From Dongia_B sp964406155 (GTDB taxonomy: Bacteria; Pseudomonadota; Alphaproteobacteria; Dongiales; Dongiaceae), in assembly GCA_964406155.1 (NCBI GenBank), contig CAYOQR010000017.1, positions 1 to 64,000 on the forward strand: a DNA stretch of 64,000 nt, read 5' to 3'. This document shows positions 35,952 through 43,165 of this stretch, in pieces; position 1 is the first letter of the stretch; each line of letters starts with the position of its first letter. The position numbers and the translations under genes are program-made. The notes beneath the pieces were generated by a model. It saw only the letters and a program-made list of their open reading frames with translations, ran no database searches and was not told where the DNA came from.

Positions 35952-36620
35952 ATGCCTACGCTTTTTCATTTCCCGCTCCAACCGCAATCCCGCAAGATTC
36001 GCCTGCTGCTGAAGGAAAAGCAGCTCGATTGCGCCTGCGTGGCGGAACGGCCCTGGGAGCGGCGCACCGATTTCCTGACCCTCAACCCGGCCGGCGAGAC
36101 GCCCGTCCTGGTCGAGGATAACGGCCAGGTCGTCTGCGGCGACTACGCGATCAGCGAATATCTGGAAGACATGCAGCCGGCGATCTCGCTGCTGGGCGCC
36201 CTGCCCCAGGAGCGGGCCGAAACCCGTCGCCTGACCCAGTGGTTCGACGGCAAGTTCCAGCGCGACGTCACCCAGAATCTGCTGCATGAAAAGCTGATGA
36301 AGCGCATCTGCGGCCAGGGCGGTCCGGATTCCGGCGCGATCCGCGCCGGCCGCGCCAATATCCGCATCCATCTCGATTACATCGCCTGGCTGGTCGATCG
36401 CCGCAACTGGCTGGCCGGCGACCGCTTCTCCCTGGCCGACCTCGCCGCCGCCGCGCATCTTTCCTGCGTCGACTATCTCGGCGACGTGCCCTGGGAGGAT
36501 TTCCCGGGCGCCAAGGACTGGTATGCCAGGGTAAAGTCGCGCCCGAGCTTCCGGCCGCTGCTGGCCGATCAGGTACCTGGCGTCCAACCGCCGGCGCATT
36601 ACGCCGACCTGGATTTCTAA
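35952..36620 (+). CDS. fzlA: GST-fold protein, probable FzlA cell-division factor
   Basis: A 222-residue glutathione S-transferase-fold protein. The thioredoxin-like half starts MPTLFHFPLQPQSRKIRLLLKEK, with NPAGETPVLVEDNG; the helical half includes GDRFSLADLAAAAHLS. The WERR motif and the exact C-terminus HYADLDF match the FzlA branch, alphaproteobacterial proteins that bind and curve FtsZ filaments and are essential for division in Caulobacter. The location near uppP and an NDUFA9-like gene also fits that branch. The name is from memory of the family, not a search. No catalytic GST role is implied. Confidence 0.7.
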   Translation: MPTLFHFPLQPQSRKIRLLLKEKQLDCACVAERPWERRTDFLTLNPAGETPVLVEDNGQVVCGDYAISEYLEDMQPAISLLGALPQERAETRRLTQWFDGKFQRDVTQNLLHEKLMKRICGQGGPDSGAIRAGRANIRIHLDYIAWLVDRRNWLAGDRFSLADLAAAAHLSCVDYLGDVPWEDFPGAKDWYARVKSRPSFRPLLADQVPGVQPPAHYADLDF

Positions 36621-36648
36621 CGACCGTCGCTGCCGGGAGCCAATGCCA

Positions 36649-36700
36649 GGGATCGGCTCCCGGGATCGGCTCTCAGGATCGGCTCTCAGGATCGGTTCCG
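36649..36700. repeat. 13-bp tandem repeat, four copies
   Basis: Four imperfect head-to-tail copies of GGATCGGCTCTCA lie between the fzlA-like gene and the convergent TPR gene. Confidence 0.85.
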
Positions 36701-36706
36701 GCGAAC

Positions 36707-37522
36707 TTACTGCGCCTTCAGATCCATCTGCTCGAGCTCGCGCTGCGCCTCGTCGGCGACCGGCGTGTTGGGGACGAGGCGGACTACTTTCAGCCAGTCC
36801 TGCCGGGCGCCGTCCTTGTCGCTTTTCTGCAGCTTCAACTTGCCCCGTTCCAGCAGCGCCGGGGCGTAATCCGCCTGCAGATTCAGCGCCTGCGCGACAT
36901 TATCCATGGCCATGTTGGGGTTTTGCAGATGCCGATAGGCCGCCGCCCGATAGGCGTAGATATCCGGCCGGTCCTTGGCGAGGCCGGCGGCGGTATTCAG
37001 GTCTTCCAGCGATTCGAAATACATGCCGGCATTGCCATAGGTCATGGCGCGGTCGATCAGCAGCTCGACGCTCTTCGGCTGCAGCTTCAGGCCCTCGTTC
37101 TGGTCATGCAGCGCCATCTGCGGCTTGCCGGCACGGATCCAGGCCTGCGCCGCCTGGGCGAAGAGATCGGCACCGATCTGCGCCTTTTCCTGGGGCATGG
37201 TCTCCGCGATGCGCTCCAGTTCCAGGGCGCCATCCTCATTCTGGCCCATATAGATCAGCCCCAGCGCCTTGCAGTGCCGGGCGGCATCCCCGCCACCCTG
37301 CTTCTCCCAGGCTGCGGCGCTTTCGACCGCCTGATCCGGCGCCCGTTTGGCGAGCAGCAGGCAGTCACTATATTCCTTAGCCTGATCAGGCGTGTCGCCG
37401 GCCGATTGCGCCCTGGCTGGCGTGATTGCGGCCGGCAGCATTGCGGCGGCCAGCCACAGGCAAGCGGCGGCGGCCGTCAATAAGCCGGTTGCGGAAGGCT
37501 GGGGCAAAGAGGGGCGCGTCAC
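36707..37522 (-). CDS. Exported TPR-repeat protein
   Basis: A 271-residue protein with a signal peptide (GLLTAAAACLWLAAAMLPAAITPARA) and about five TPR units, e.g. ALDLARRA-type repeats LLIDRAMTYGNAGMYFESLEDL, IYAYRAAAYRHLQNPNMAMDNV and ALLERGKLKLQKSDKDGARQDW. Probably a periplasmic scaffold; partner unknown. A GTG start at 37522 is preceded by GGAA and gives a normal signal peptide; the longer frame to 37564 would need a TTG start. Confidence 0.8.
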   Translation of the reverse strand: MTRPSLPQPSATGLLTAAAACLWLAAAMLPAAITPARAQSAGDTPDQAKEYSDCLLLAKRAPDQAVESAAAWEKQGGGDAARHCKALGLIYMGQNEDGALELERIAETMPQEKAQIGADLFAQAAQAWIRAGKPQMALHDQNEGLKLQPKSVELLIDRAMTYGNAGMYFESLEDLNTAAGLAKDRPDIYAYRAAAYRHLQNPNMAMDNVAQALNLQADYAPALLERGKLKLQKSDKDGARQDWLKVVRLVPNTPVADEAQRELEQMDLKAQ

Positions 37523-37643
37523 GGGCAATTCCAGATACACTCGCAAAAAAGAGACCAGAGGCAATCAACTGCGCTGCAGATTCCGTCGATTGCCGGTAAA
37601 AAGCAAGAACAGACAATAGGTTAAGTTCACAGATCGGTGACAG

Positions 37644-38555
37644 ATGAAAAACGCTCAGGACACTCGGCCAACATCGCGACAGCCGGATTCCGGCCAGCCG
37701 GGCCATCTCTTCTGCTTCGGCCTCGGCTATACCGGCACCGTCCTCGCCCGCCTGCTGCTGCAGGACGGCTGGCGCGTCAGCGGCACCTGCCGGTCGCCTG
37801 AGAAAGCAGCGGAGCTTCGGGCGCTCGGTATCGCCGCTTACCTCTTCGACCGGGACCGGCCGGTCGAGGATCTCGACCATCTGATCGGCGATGTCACCCA
37901 TCTCCTCAGCTCCGTCCCACCCGATGACGCCGGCGATCCGGTGATCGACTGCCATGGCGATCTCTTGCGCCGGCAAGACCATTTCGCCTGGACCGGCTAT
38001 CTCTCCACCACCGGCGTCTATGGCGACCGCCAGGGAGGCTGGGTGGATGAAGCCAGCGCCCTGACACCGAGCGGCCAGCGCGGCGCGCGGCGCCTGGCGG
38101 CGGAGCGGCAATGGCTGACCCTCGATCCGGCGGCGCATCTCTTCCGCCTGGCCGGCATCTACGGCCCCGGCTCGTCGGCCATCGAGACGGTCCAGGCCGG
38201 CCGCGCCCGGCGGGTAATCAAGCCGGGTCAGGTTTTCAGCCGCATCCATGTCGCCGATATCGCCCAGGTGCTGCGGGCCTCGATTGCCCGGCCCAATCCC
38301 GGCGCCGCCTATAATGTCTGCGACGACGATGCCGCGCCGCCGGCCGATGTCATCACCTATGCCTGCGATTTGCTGGGGGTTGTGCCGCCCCCCGCGGTTC
38401 CCTTCGCCGAGGCGGAGCTGTCGCCCATGGCGCGCAGCTTCTATGACGACAACAAACGGGTCCGCAACGATCGCATCAAGGACGAGCTCGGCGTGCGCCT
38501 GCTCTATCCCAGTTACCGTCAGGGCCTGGCCGCCATCTTCGCCGCGGCACGGTAA
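37644..38555 (+). CDS. NAD(P)-dependent epimerase/SDR family protein (YeeZ-like)
   Basis: A 303-residue extended SDR. FCFGLGYTGTVLARLLLQDGW supplies the dinucleotide-binding GxGxxG-type turn, GYLSTTGVYGDRQGGWVDE the catalytic-site region with Thr/Tyr, and FRLAGIYGPG the substrate loop. It most resembles the YeeZ branch of NAD-dependent epimerases; substrate unknown. It is divergent from the TPR gene. The stop codon lies in the first copy of a 14-bp repeat. Confidence 0.85.
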   Translation: MKNAQDTRPTSRQPDSGQPGHLFCFGLGYTGTVLARLLLQDGWRVSGTCRSPEKAAELRALGIAAYLFDRDRPVEDLDHLIGDVTHLLSSVPPDDAGDPVIDCHGDLLRRQDHFAWTGYLSTTGVYGDRQGGWVDEASALTPSGQRGARRLAAERQWLTLDPAAHLFRLAGIYGPGSSAIETVQAGRARRVIKPGQVFSRIHVADIAQVLRASIARPNPGAAYNVCDDDAAPPADVITYACDLLGVVPPPAVPFAEAELSPMARSFYDDNKRVRNDRIKDELGVRLLYPSYRQGLAAIFAAAR

Positions 38556-38594
38556 CTATGGCGCGGTAATTATGGCACGGTAACTATGGCGCGC
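38547..38594. repeat. 14-bp tandem repeat, 3.4 copies
   Basis: GCACGGTAACTATG, GCGCGGTAATTATG and GCACGGTAACTATG follow one another (38547, 38561, 38575), then a partial copy. The first copy contains the stop of the SDR gene. Confidence 0.9.
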
Positions 38595-38614
38595 TGACGA
38601 TCGTGATGCAGCGA

Positions 38615-39394
38615 TTATCCTGATAGGGCGGAAATCTGATCGAACAGCAGATTTAGATCCTGCGGCCGCGCCAGACGGTGGTCGCCATCCTTGATGAGCC
38701 GAAGCTGTACATCTGGCGATGCCAAGCGCCGGGCGAGCTGCAGCGAAACCTCGAACGGCACGTCGGGATCGGCCATGCCGTGCAGCAGGCGCACCGGGCA
38801 ATCGAGGGCGATGGTATCGCGCAGCAGCAGATGTCGCCGGCCCTCCTCGATCAACCGCCAGGTGATCACATAGGGATCGTCGGCATAGGCCGATGGCTGT
38901 TCCAGTCGGCCCTCGGCCTCCAGTTTCGAGCGCTCGGCCGGCGGTAACGGCGCCCAGATGAGATCCTCGGTGAAATCGGGCGCTGCCGCGATGCCAATCA
39001 GGGCCTGGATCCGTTCCGGACGTTGCAGCGCCGTCAGCAGCATCAGCCAGCCGCCCATGCTGGATCCCACCAGGATCTGCGGCCCCTCTGTCAGATGGTC
39101 GAGCACCGCAACGGCATCCTCGGCCCAGCGTCCGATCGTCCCTGTCGTGAAATCGCCGGAGGACTGGCCGTGGCCGAAATAGTCGAAAGCCAGAAAAGCC
39201 TGTCCGCGCGCGTGACAGAATTCCGCCAGGGCCGTCGCTTTGCTGCCGGTCATGTCGGATTTGAAACCCGACAGGAACACCACGCCGGGCAGGCGCCGGC
39301 CGAAACCGCCGGCGGGAAGATGGCGATAAGCGATCTCATGATCGCCACCGCGGGCGAGGCGCCGCGCGGGAAACTGTGTCGTAGCTGATTGCAT
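38615..39394 (-). CDS. Alpha/beta hydrolase family protein
   Basis: A 259-residue hydrolase. PGVVFLSGFKSDMTGSKATAL and FDYFGHGQSSGDF mark the fold, ILVGSSMGGWLMLLTAL is the nucleophile elbow (Ser), LLHGMADPDVPFEVSL supplies the Asp and KDGDHRLARPQD the His. Relatives include ABHD10-like thioesterases/esterases; the true substrate is unknown. The start is uncertain: 39394 (MQSATTQFPARRL) gives the best fit, but an in-frame start to 39484 exists. Confidence 0.87.
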   Translation of the reverse strand: MQSATTQFPARRLARGGDHEIAYRHLPAGGFGRRLPGVVFLSGFKSDMTGSKATALAEFCHARGQAFLAFDYFGHGQSSGDFTTGTIGRWAEDAVAVLDHLTEGPQILVGSSMGGWLMLLTALQRPERIQALIGIAAAPDFTEDLIWAPLPPAERSKLEAEGRLEQPSAYADDPYVITWRLIEEGRRHLLLRDTIALDCPVRLLHGMADPDVPFEVSLQLARRLASPDVQLRLIKDGDHRLARPQDLNLLFDQISALSG

Positions 39395-39530
39395 GATGGG
39401 CGTTTGTGCGACAAGTAGTTGCGGAACGGCACCGGTGGCGGATCGCTTCAACGAATTGTTAGTTGCCAAGGATCGGGATGGCATGCTACCCGGCGCAGGT
39501 GAAGTTATCGTGATCTAGATCGCGGTTTGA

Positions 39531-40805
39531 ATGTCGGCCGAACTCGACCCATCCTCAGATTACTATAGCAGTCTTCTCGCGCAAGGCTGTCCTACTGTCC
39601 TACAACTCATCAGCCGATTGGATAGTGGCGGCAGCGGCCGCATTGCTATCGAATTGTCGAGCACCATCAGCGAGGCCGGCGGCCGCGCGCTGATCGCCTA
39701 TGACGGTGAAGCCTCGACCTATGAACTGACGCGCCACGGCATCACGCCGGTCGAAGAGAAGCTGACCAGCCGTAATCCGGTTTCGGCCTTCAATGTCGTG
39801 CGCCGGCTGGCCCAGGTCATCGCCCAGCACAAGATCGACATCATTCATGCGCAGAGTGCCAGCCTCGCCACGATCGGCCAGGCGGTGGCGAAGAAGGCCG
39901 GCTGTCATCTTGTCACCACCTTTCATGACGGCCCGGGCCATCTTCCGGCCCTCAACAAGAAGACACGCGCCGCTTTCGCGGCCAGCGATCATGTCGTCAC
40001 CCTGTCCTATCTGACGGCCAATGAGATCGCGACGGCCATGCCGGAGCTGCACAGCCGGATCAGCGTCGTGCCCTATGGCGTCGATCTGACCCGCTTCGAT
40101 CCCGCCATGGTGTCGGCCCAGCGCGTCATCCAGCTTGCCAATCTGTGGCGCCTGCCGGACGACAAGCCGGTCATCATGCTGCCCGGCCGGTTCGTGCCGC
40201 AGAAGGGCCATGGTCTGCTGATCGAGGCCCTGGCCGAGATGAAGGATGTCGATCTCCGCTGCATCATGGTCGGCCCCTCGCCCGATGGCGGCGCCTATCG
40301 CGAGCAGTTGGAGAACAAGATCCGCGCCCATGGGCTGGACGACCGGATCCAGCTCGCCGATGAATGCCGCGACATGCCGGCGGCCCTGATGCTGGCCGAT
40401 CTGGTCCTTGCCCCCTATCTCGAGCCCTCGACCTATAACCGGGTGATCATCGAGGCCCAGGCGCTGGGCCGGCCGCTGGTCGCCACCGATTTCCCCTATG
40501 GGCGGGAGATGGTCGAAGGCTGTTCCATGGCCTGGCTGACGCCGCCCAAGGACAAATCCGCCTTGGCCTGGGCGATCCGCGACGCCCTTTCCCTGCCGAC
40601 CGAGGAACGGGAACGGCGGGCCGACCAGGTGATCGACAATCTGCGCCAGCGCTCCGACCGCAACGTCATGTGCCGCCAGATGCTGGCGCTCTATGCCGCC
40701 ATCGCCACCGGCGCCCTGGCCCAGCCAACCGCGGCGGAAACCCCGCCGGACGGTACGCCACCGGACGATCTGGTGCCCGGTCCGCAGGACCCGGTGGCGG
40801 CCTGA
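39531..40805 (+). CDS. Glycosyltransferase, family 4-like (GT-B)
   Basis: A 424-residue retaining GT-B glycosyltransferase. The N-terminal acceptor domain has QLISRLDSGGSGRIAIEL and IDIIHAQSASLATIGQAV. The C-terminal donor domain has VIMLPGRFVPQKGHGLLIEALAE and the E-x7-E region APYLEPSTYNRVIIEAQALGRPLVATDFPYGREMV. Likely in LPS or other surface glycan synthesis, but no other glycan genes are adjacent. The tail from ~395 is Pro/Asp-rich and low complexity. Stand-alone gene upstream of rpmI. Confidence 0.9.
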   Translation: MSAELDPSSDYYSSLLAQGCPTVLQLISRLDSGGSGRIAIELSSTISEAGGRALIAYDGEASTYELTRHGITPVEEKLTSRNPVSAFNVVRRLAQVIAQHKIDIIHAQSASLATIGQAVAKKAGCHLVTTFHDGPGHLPALNKKTRAAFAASDHVVTLSYLTANEIATAMPELHSRISVVPYGVDLTRFDPAMVSAQRVIQLANLWRLPDDKPVIMLPGRFVPQKGHGLLIEALAEMKDVDLRCIMVGPSPDGGAYREQLENKIRAHGLDDRIQLADECRDMPAALMLADLVLAPYLEPSTYNRVIIEAQALGRPLVATDFPYGREMVEGCSMAWLTPPKDKSALAWAIRDALSLPTEERERRADQVIDNLRQRSDRNVMCRQMLALYAAIATGALAQPTAAETPPDGTPPDDLVPGPQDPVAA

Positions 40806-40868
40806 CCGGCCATCTGACACCTTGCCGGGACCATATTTTCTAGGCCTTTAATCTCAATTCGGCATTTC

Positions 40869-40897
40869 TTGCAAAGCCCCGACCTAGTCGGTATAAC
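40869..40897 (+). promoter_or_regulatory. Promoter of rpmI-rplT
   Basis: TTGCAA (40869-40874), 17-nt spacer, TATAAC (40892-40897): one of the best sigma-70-type promoters in the window. A leader of ~85 nt separates it from the rpmI ATG. Confidence 0.65.
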
Positions 40898-40984
40898 CGC
40901 GCGTCCGGCGCACAGCGGCCACGGCGAACCATAGGGCATGCCCAACCGCGACCGGCATATGTAACTCTTTGAAGGACATAGAAA

Positions 40985-41188
40985 ATGCCCAAGATGAAGA
41001 CCAAGAGCAGCGCCAAGAAGCGCTTCAAGCTCACGGCGACCGGCAAGGTTAAGTTCAAGCCGGCCAACAAGCGTCACGGCCTGATCAACCGTCCCACCGA
41101 CATGAAGCGCCAGTCGCGTCGCGACGCGGTCATGGCCGATGTGGACGCGAAGAAGGTCATTAAATTCTTCCTGCCGAACGGCCTGTAA
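40985..41188 (+). CDS. rpmI: 50S ribosomal protein L35
   Basis: A 67-residue basic protein, MPKMKTKSSAKKRFKLTATGKVK, matching L35 throughout, ending IKFFLPNGL. Co-transcribed with rplT 20 nt downstream. AAGGA precedes the start. infC, commonly upstream of rpmI, is not here. Confidence 0.97.
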   Translation: MPKMKTKSSAKKRFKLTATGKVKFKPANKRHGLINRPTDMKRQSRRDAVMADVDAKKVIKFFLPNGL

Positions 41189-41208
41189 GTAGATAGAGGA
41201 GACCTGAT

Positions 41209-41571
41209 ATGGCACGCACGAAGCGCGGCGTCACCTCGCATGCCCGGCACAAGAAGGTTCTGGACCTTGCCAAGGGCTACGTTGGACGCGCCAACAACAA
41301 CTACCGCATCGCTCTGGAAAAGGTCGAGAAGGGCCTGCAATACGCCTATCGCGACCGTCGCGCCAAGAAGCGCGATTTCCGCGGCCTGTGGATCCAGCGC
41401 ATCAATGCCGGCGCCCGCGAGCACGGCCTGACCTATTCCCAGTTCATCTCCGGCGTGAAGCGCGCCGGCATCGAGATCGACCGCAAGGTGCTGTCCGATC
41501 TCGCGATCCGGGAACCGGCTGCTTTCGCGGCGATCGTGAAGCAGGCGCAGGACGCCTTGAAGAAGGCCTGA
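41209..41571 (+). CDS. rplT: 50S ribosomal protein L20
   Basis: A 120-residue assembly protein of the large subunit. MARTKRGVTSHARHKKVLDLAKGYVGRANN at the N-terminus and LWIQRINAGAREHGLTYSQFISGVKRAGIEIDRKVLSDLA in the globular half are diagnostic. AGGAG lies before the ATG. Confidence 0.98.
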   Translation: MARTKRGVTSHARHKKVLDLAKGYVGRANNNYRIALEKVEKGLQYAYRDRRAKKRDFRGLWIQRINAGAREHGLTYSQFISGVKRAGIEIDRKVLSDLAIREPAAFAAIVKQAQDALKKA

Positions 41572-41588
41572 GAAAGGCTTTTCGACCG

Positions 41589-41984
41589 ATGACTGGTGTT
41601 TGTCGTCGCCTGATTTCCGTTCTGGCCGTCACCGGCACCCTGGTGCTGGCAGCCTGTGGATATGGCGACGACATCGCCACGGTCAAGAAAGCGGAAACCC
41701 TGCCGGGTAAGAGCAACGAGGAGCTGGTCAACGATCTGGCCGGCGCTCATGGCTCGATATCCTGGGACGGCTCCAAGCCCGATCGCTTCAAGGGAACCGA
41801 CATCGTTCTGGTGACGGCGACCATCAAGGAGATCGGCTCCAGCGGCAAGCAGCACGACATCGTGGTCGACTGGGTCAACAACCGGCAGACCAAGAAAGTG
41901 GCGATCGACCGGGTGACGGTCGATGGCGAGGAACAGAATATGCTGACCTTGCCGTTTAATCTCTTTAAGTTGCAGCTCGACTAA
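41589..41984 (+). CDS. Small putative lipoprotein
   Basis: A 131-residue protein that I do not recognise. It has a lipoprotein signal sequence (LISVLAVTGTLVLAAC, Cys ~23), then a soluble domain with GTDIVLVTATIKEIGSSGKQHDIVVDWVNNRQTKKVAIDRVTV, likely beta-rich, facing the periplasm. It begins 17 nt after rplT and ends before pheS, so it probably shares their transcript. A hairpin follows at 42012. Confidence 0.75.
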   Translation: MTGVCRRLISVLAVTGTLVLAACGYGDDIATVKKAETLPGKSNEELVNDLAGAHGSISWDGSKPDRFKGTDIVLVTATIKEIGSSGKQHDIVVDWVNNRQTKKVAIDRVTVDGEEQNMLTLPFNLFKLQLD

Positions 41985-42011
41985 TTCTGGCCTGGCAACG
42001 CATGTTGAATT

Positions 42012-42045
42012 GGGGAGGCCGGACCATCCGGACCTCCCCTTTCTC
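42012..42045 (+). terminator. Hairpin between lipoprotein gene and pheS (terminator or attenuator)
   Basis: GGGGAGG/CCTCCCC (42012-42018 with 42033-42039) with an inner CGG/CCG pair is followed by TTTCTC. It could end the rplT-lipoprotein transcript or act as pheST attenuator; I see no Phe-rich leader peptide next to it. Confidence 0.55.
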
Positions 42046-42088
42046 ATATCAAGCCGGACCGAAGCGACAGCAGGCGGTGGGAAGAAAG

Positions 42089-43165
42089 ATGCAAAACCTG
42101 GATGCATTGCAGGACAAATGGCTGAACGCCGTGGCCGAGGCCAAGGCAGTCGACGTGCTGGAAGCGATCCGCGTCGATGCGCTTGGCAAGAAGGGCGAGA
42201 TCAGCGGCCTGATGAAGACCCTGGGCGAGCTGTCGCCGGAGGAGCGCAAGGAGGCCGGCCAGCGCCTCAACCTGTTGAAGGACGCCGTCAGCGATGCGAT
42301 CGGCAGCCGCAAGACGGTGCTGGAACAGACGGCGCTCGATGCCAAGCTCGCTTTCGAGGCGATCGATCTGACCCTGCCGCCGCGCCCTGAGACCGAAGGC
42401 CGCCTGCATCCGATCAGCCAGACCATCGACGAGATCGTGGCGATCTTCGGCGAGATGGGCTTCAGCGTCGCCGAAGGGCCGGATATCGAAGACGACTTCA
42501 AGAACTTCACCGCCCTCAACATCCCGCCCGATCATCCGGCGCGGCAGATGCAGGACACCTTCTACCTGCCGCCGCAGGCCGATGGCAGCCGCATGGTCCT
42601 GCGCACCCATACCTCGCCGGTGCAGATCCGCACCATGCAGTCGAAGAAGCCGCCGATCCGGGTCATCTGCCCGGGCCGCACCTATCGCTGCGATTCCGAC
42701 ATGACCCATACGCCGATGTTTCATCAGGTCGAGGGCCTGGTGATCGACGAGGCGACGCATATGGGGCATCTCAAGGGCTGCCTGATCGATTTCGTGCGCG
42801 CTTTCTTCGGCATCGACAATTTGCCGGTGCGCTTCCGCCCCAGTTATTTCCCCTTCACCGAACCTTCGGCGGAAGTCGATATCGGCTGCGACCGCTCCGG
42901 CGGCGAGCTGAAGCTCGGCACGGGCAAGGATTGGCTGGAGATTCTCGGCTGCGGCATGGTGCATCCCAAGGTGCTGATCAATTGCGGCATCGATCCCGCC
43001 AAGTATCAGGGCTTCGCCTTCGGCATGGGCATCGAGCGCATCGCCATGCTGAAATACGGCATCCCCGATCTGCGCACCTTCTTCGACGGCGATCTGCGCT
43101 GGCTGAAGCATTACGGATTCCAGGCGCTCGATGTGCCCTCGATGGTCGGAGGACTGACGCGATGA
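42089..43165 (+). CDS. pheS: Phenylalanine-tRNA ligase alpha subunit
   Basis: Catalytic alpha subunit of the class II (alpha-beta)2 enzyme that charges tRNA-Phe. 358 residues. An N-terminal coiled coil is followed by HPISQTIDEIVAIFGEMGFSVAEGPDIEDDFKNF, motif 2 region GRTYRCDSDMTHTPMFHQVEG, and motif 3 GFAFGMGIERIAMLKYGIPDLR. Start at 42089 (MQNLDALQDKW) has GGAAGAAAG before it; a longer frame begins at 42002 but includes the terminator hairpin. ATGA overlap with pheT. Confidence 0.97.
   Translation: MQNLDALQDKWLNAVAEAKAVDVLEAIRVDALGKKGEISGLMKTLGELSPEERKEAGQRLNLLKDAVSDAIGSRKTVLEQTALDAKLAFEAIDLTLPPRPETEGRLHPISQTIDEIVAIFGEMGFSVAEGPDIEDDFKNFTALNIPPDHPARQMQDTFYLPPQADGSRMVLRTHTSPVQIRTMQSKKPPIRVICPGRTYRCDSDMTHTPMFHQVEGLVIDEATHMGHLKGCLIDFVRAFFGIDNLPVRFRPSYFPFTEPSAEVDIGCDRSGGELKLGTGKDWLEILGCGMVHPKVLINCGIDPAKYQGFAFGMGIERIAMLKYGIPDLRTFFDGDLRWLKHYGFQALDVPSMVGGLTR

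Noticed and set aside
42002..42088. Longer pheS start at 42002
   Set aside because: The extension would translate through the hairpin at 42012-42045, and the family start MQNLDAL at 42089 has a good ribosome site.
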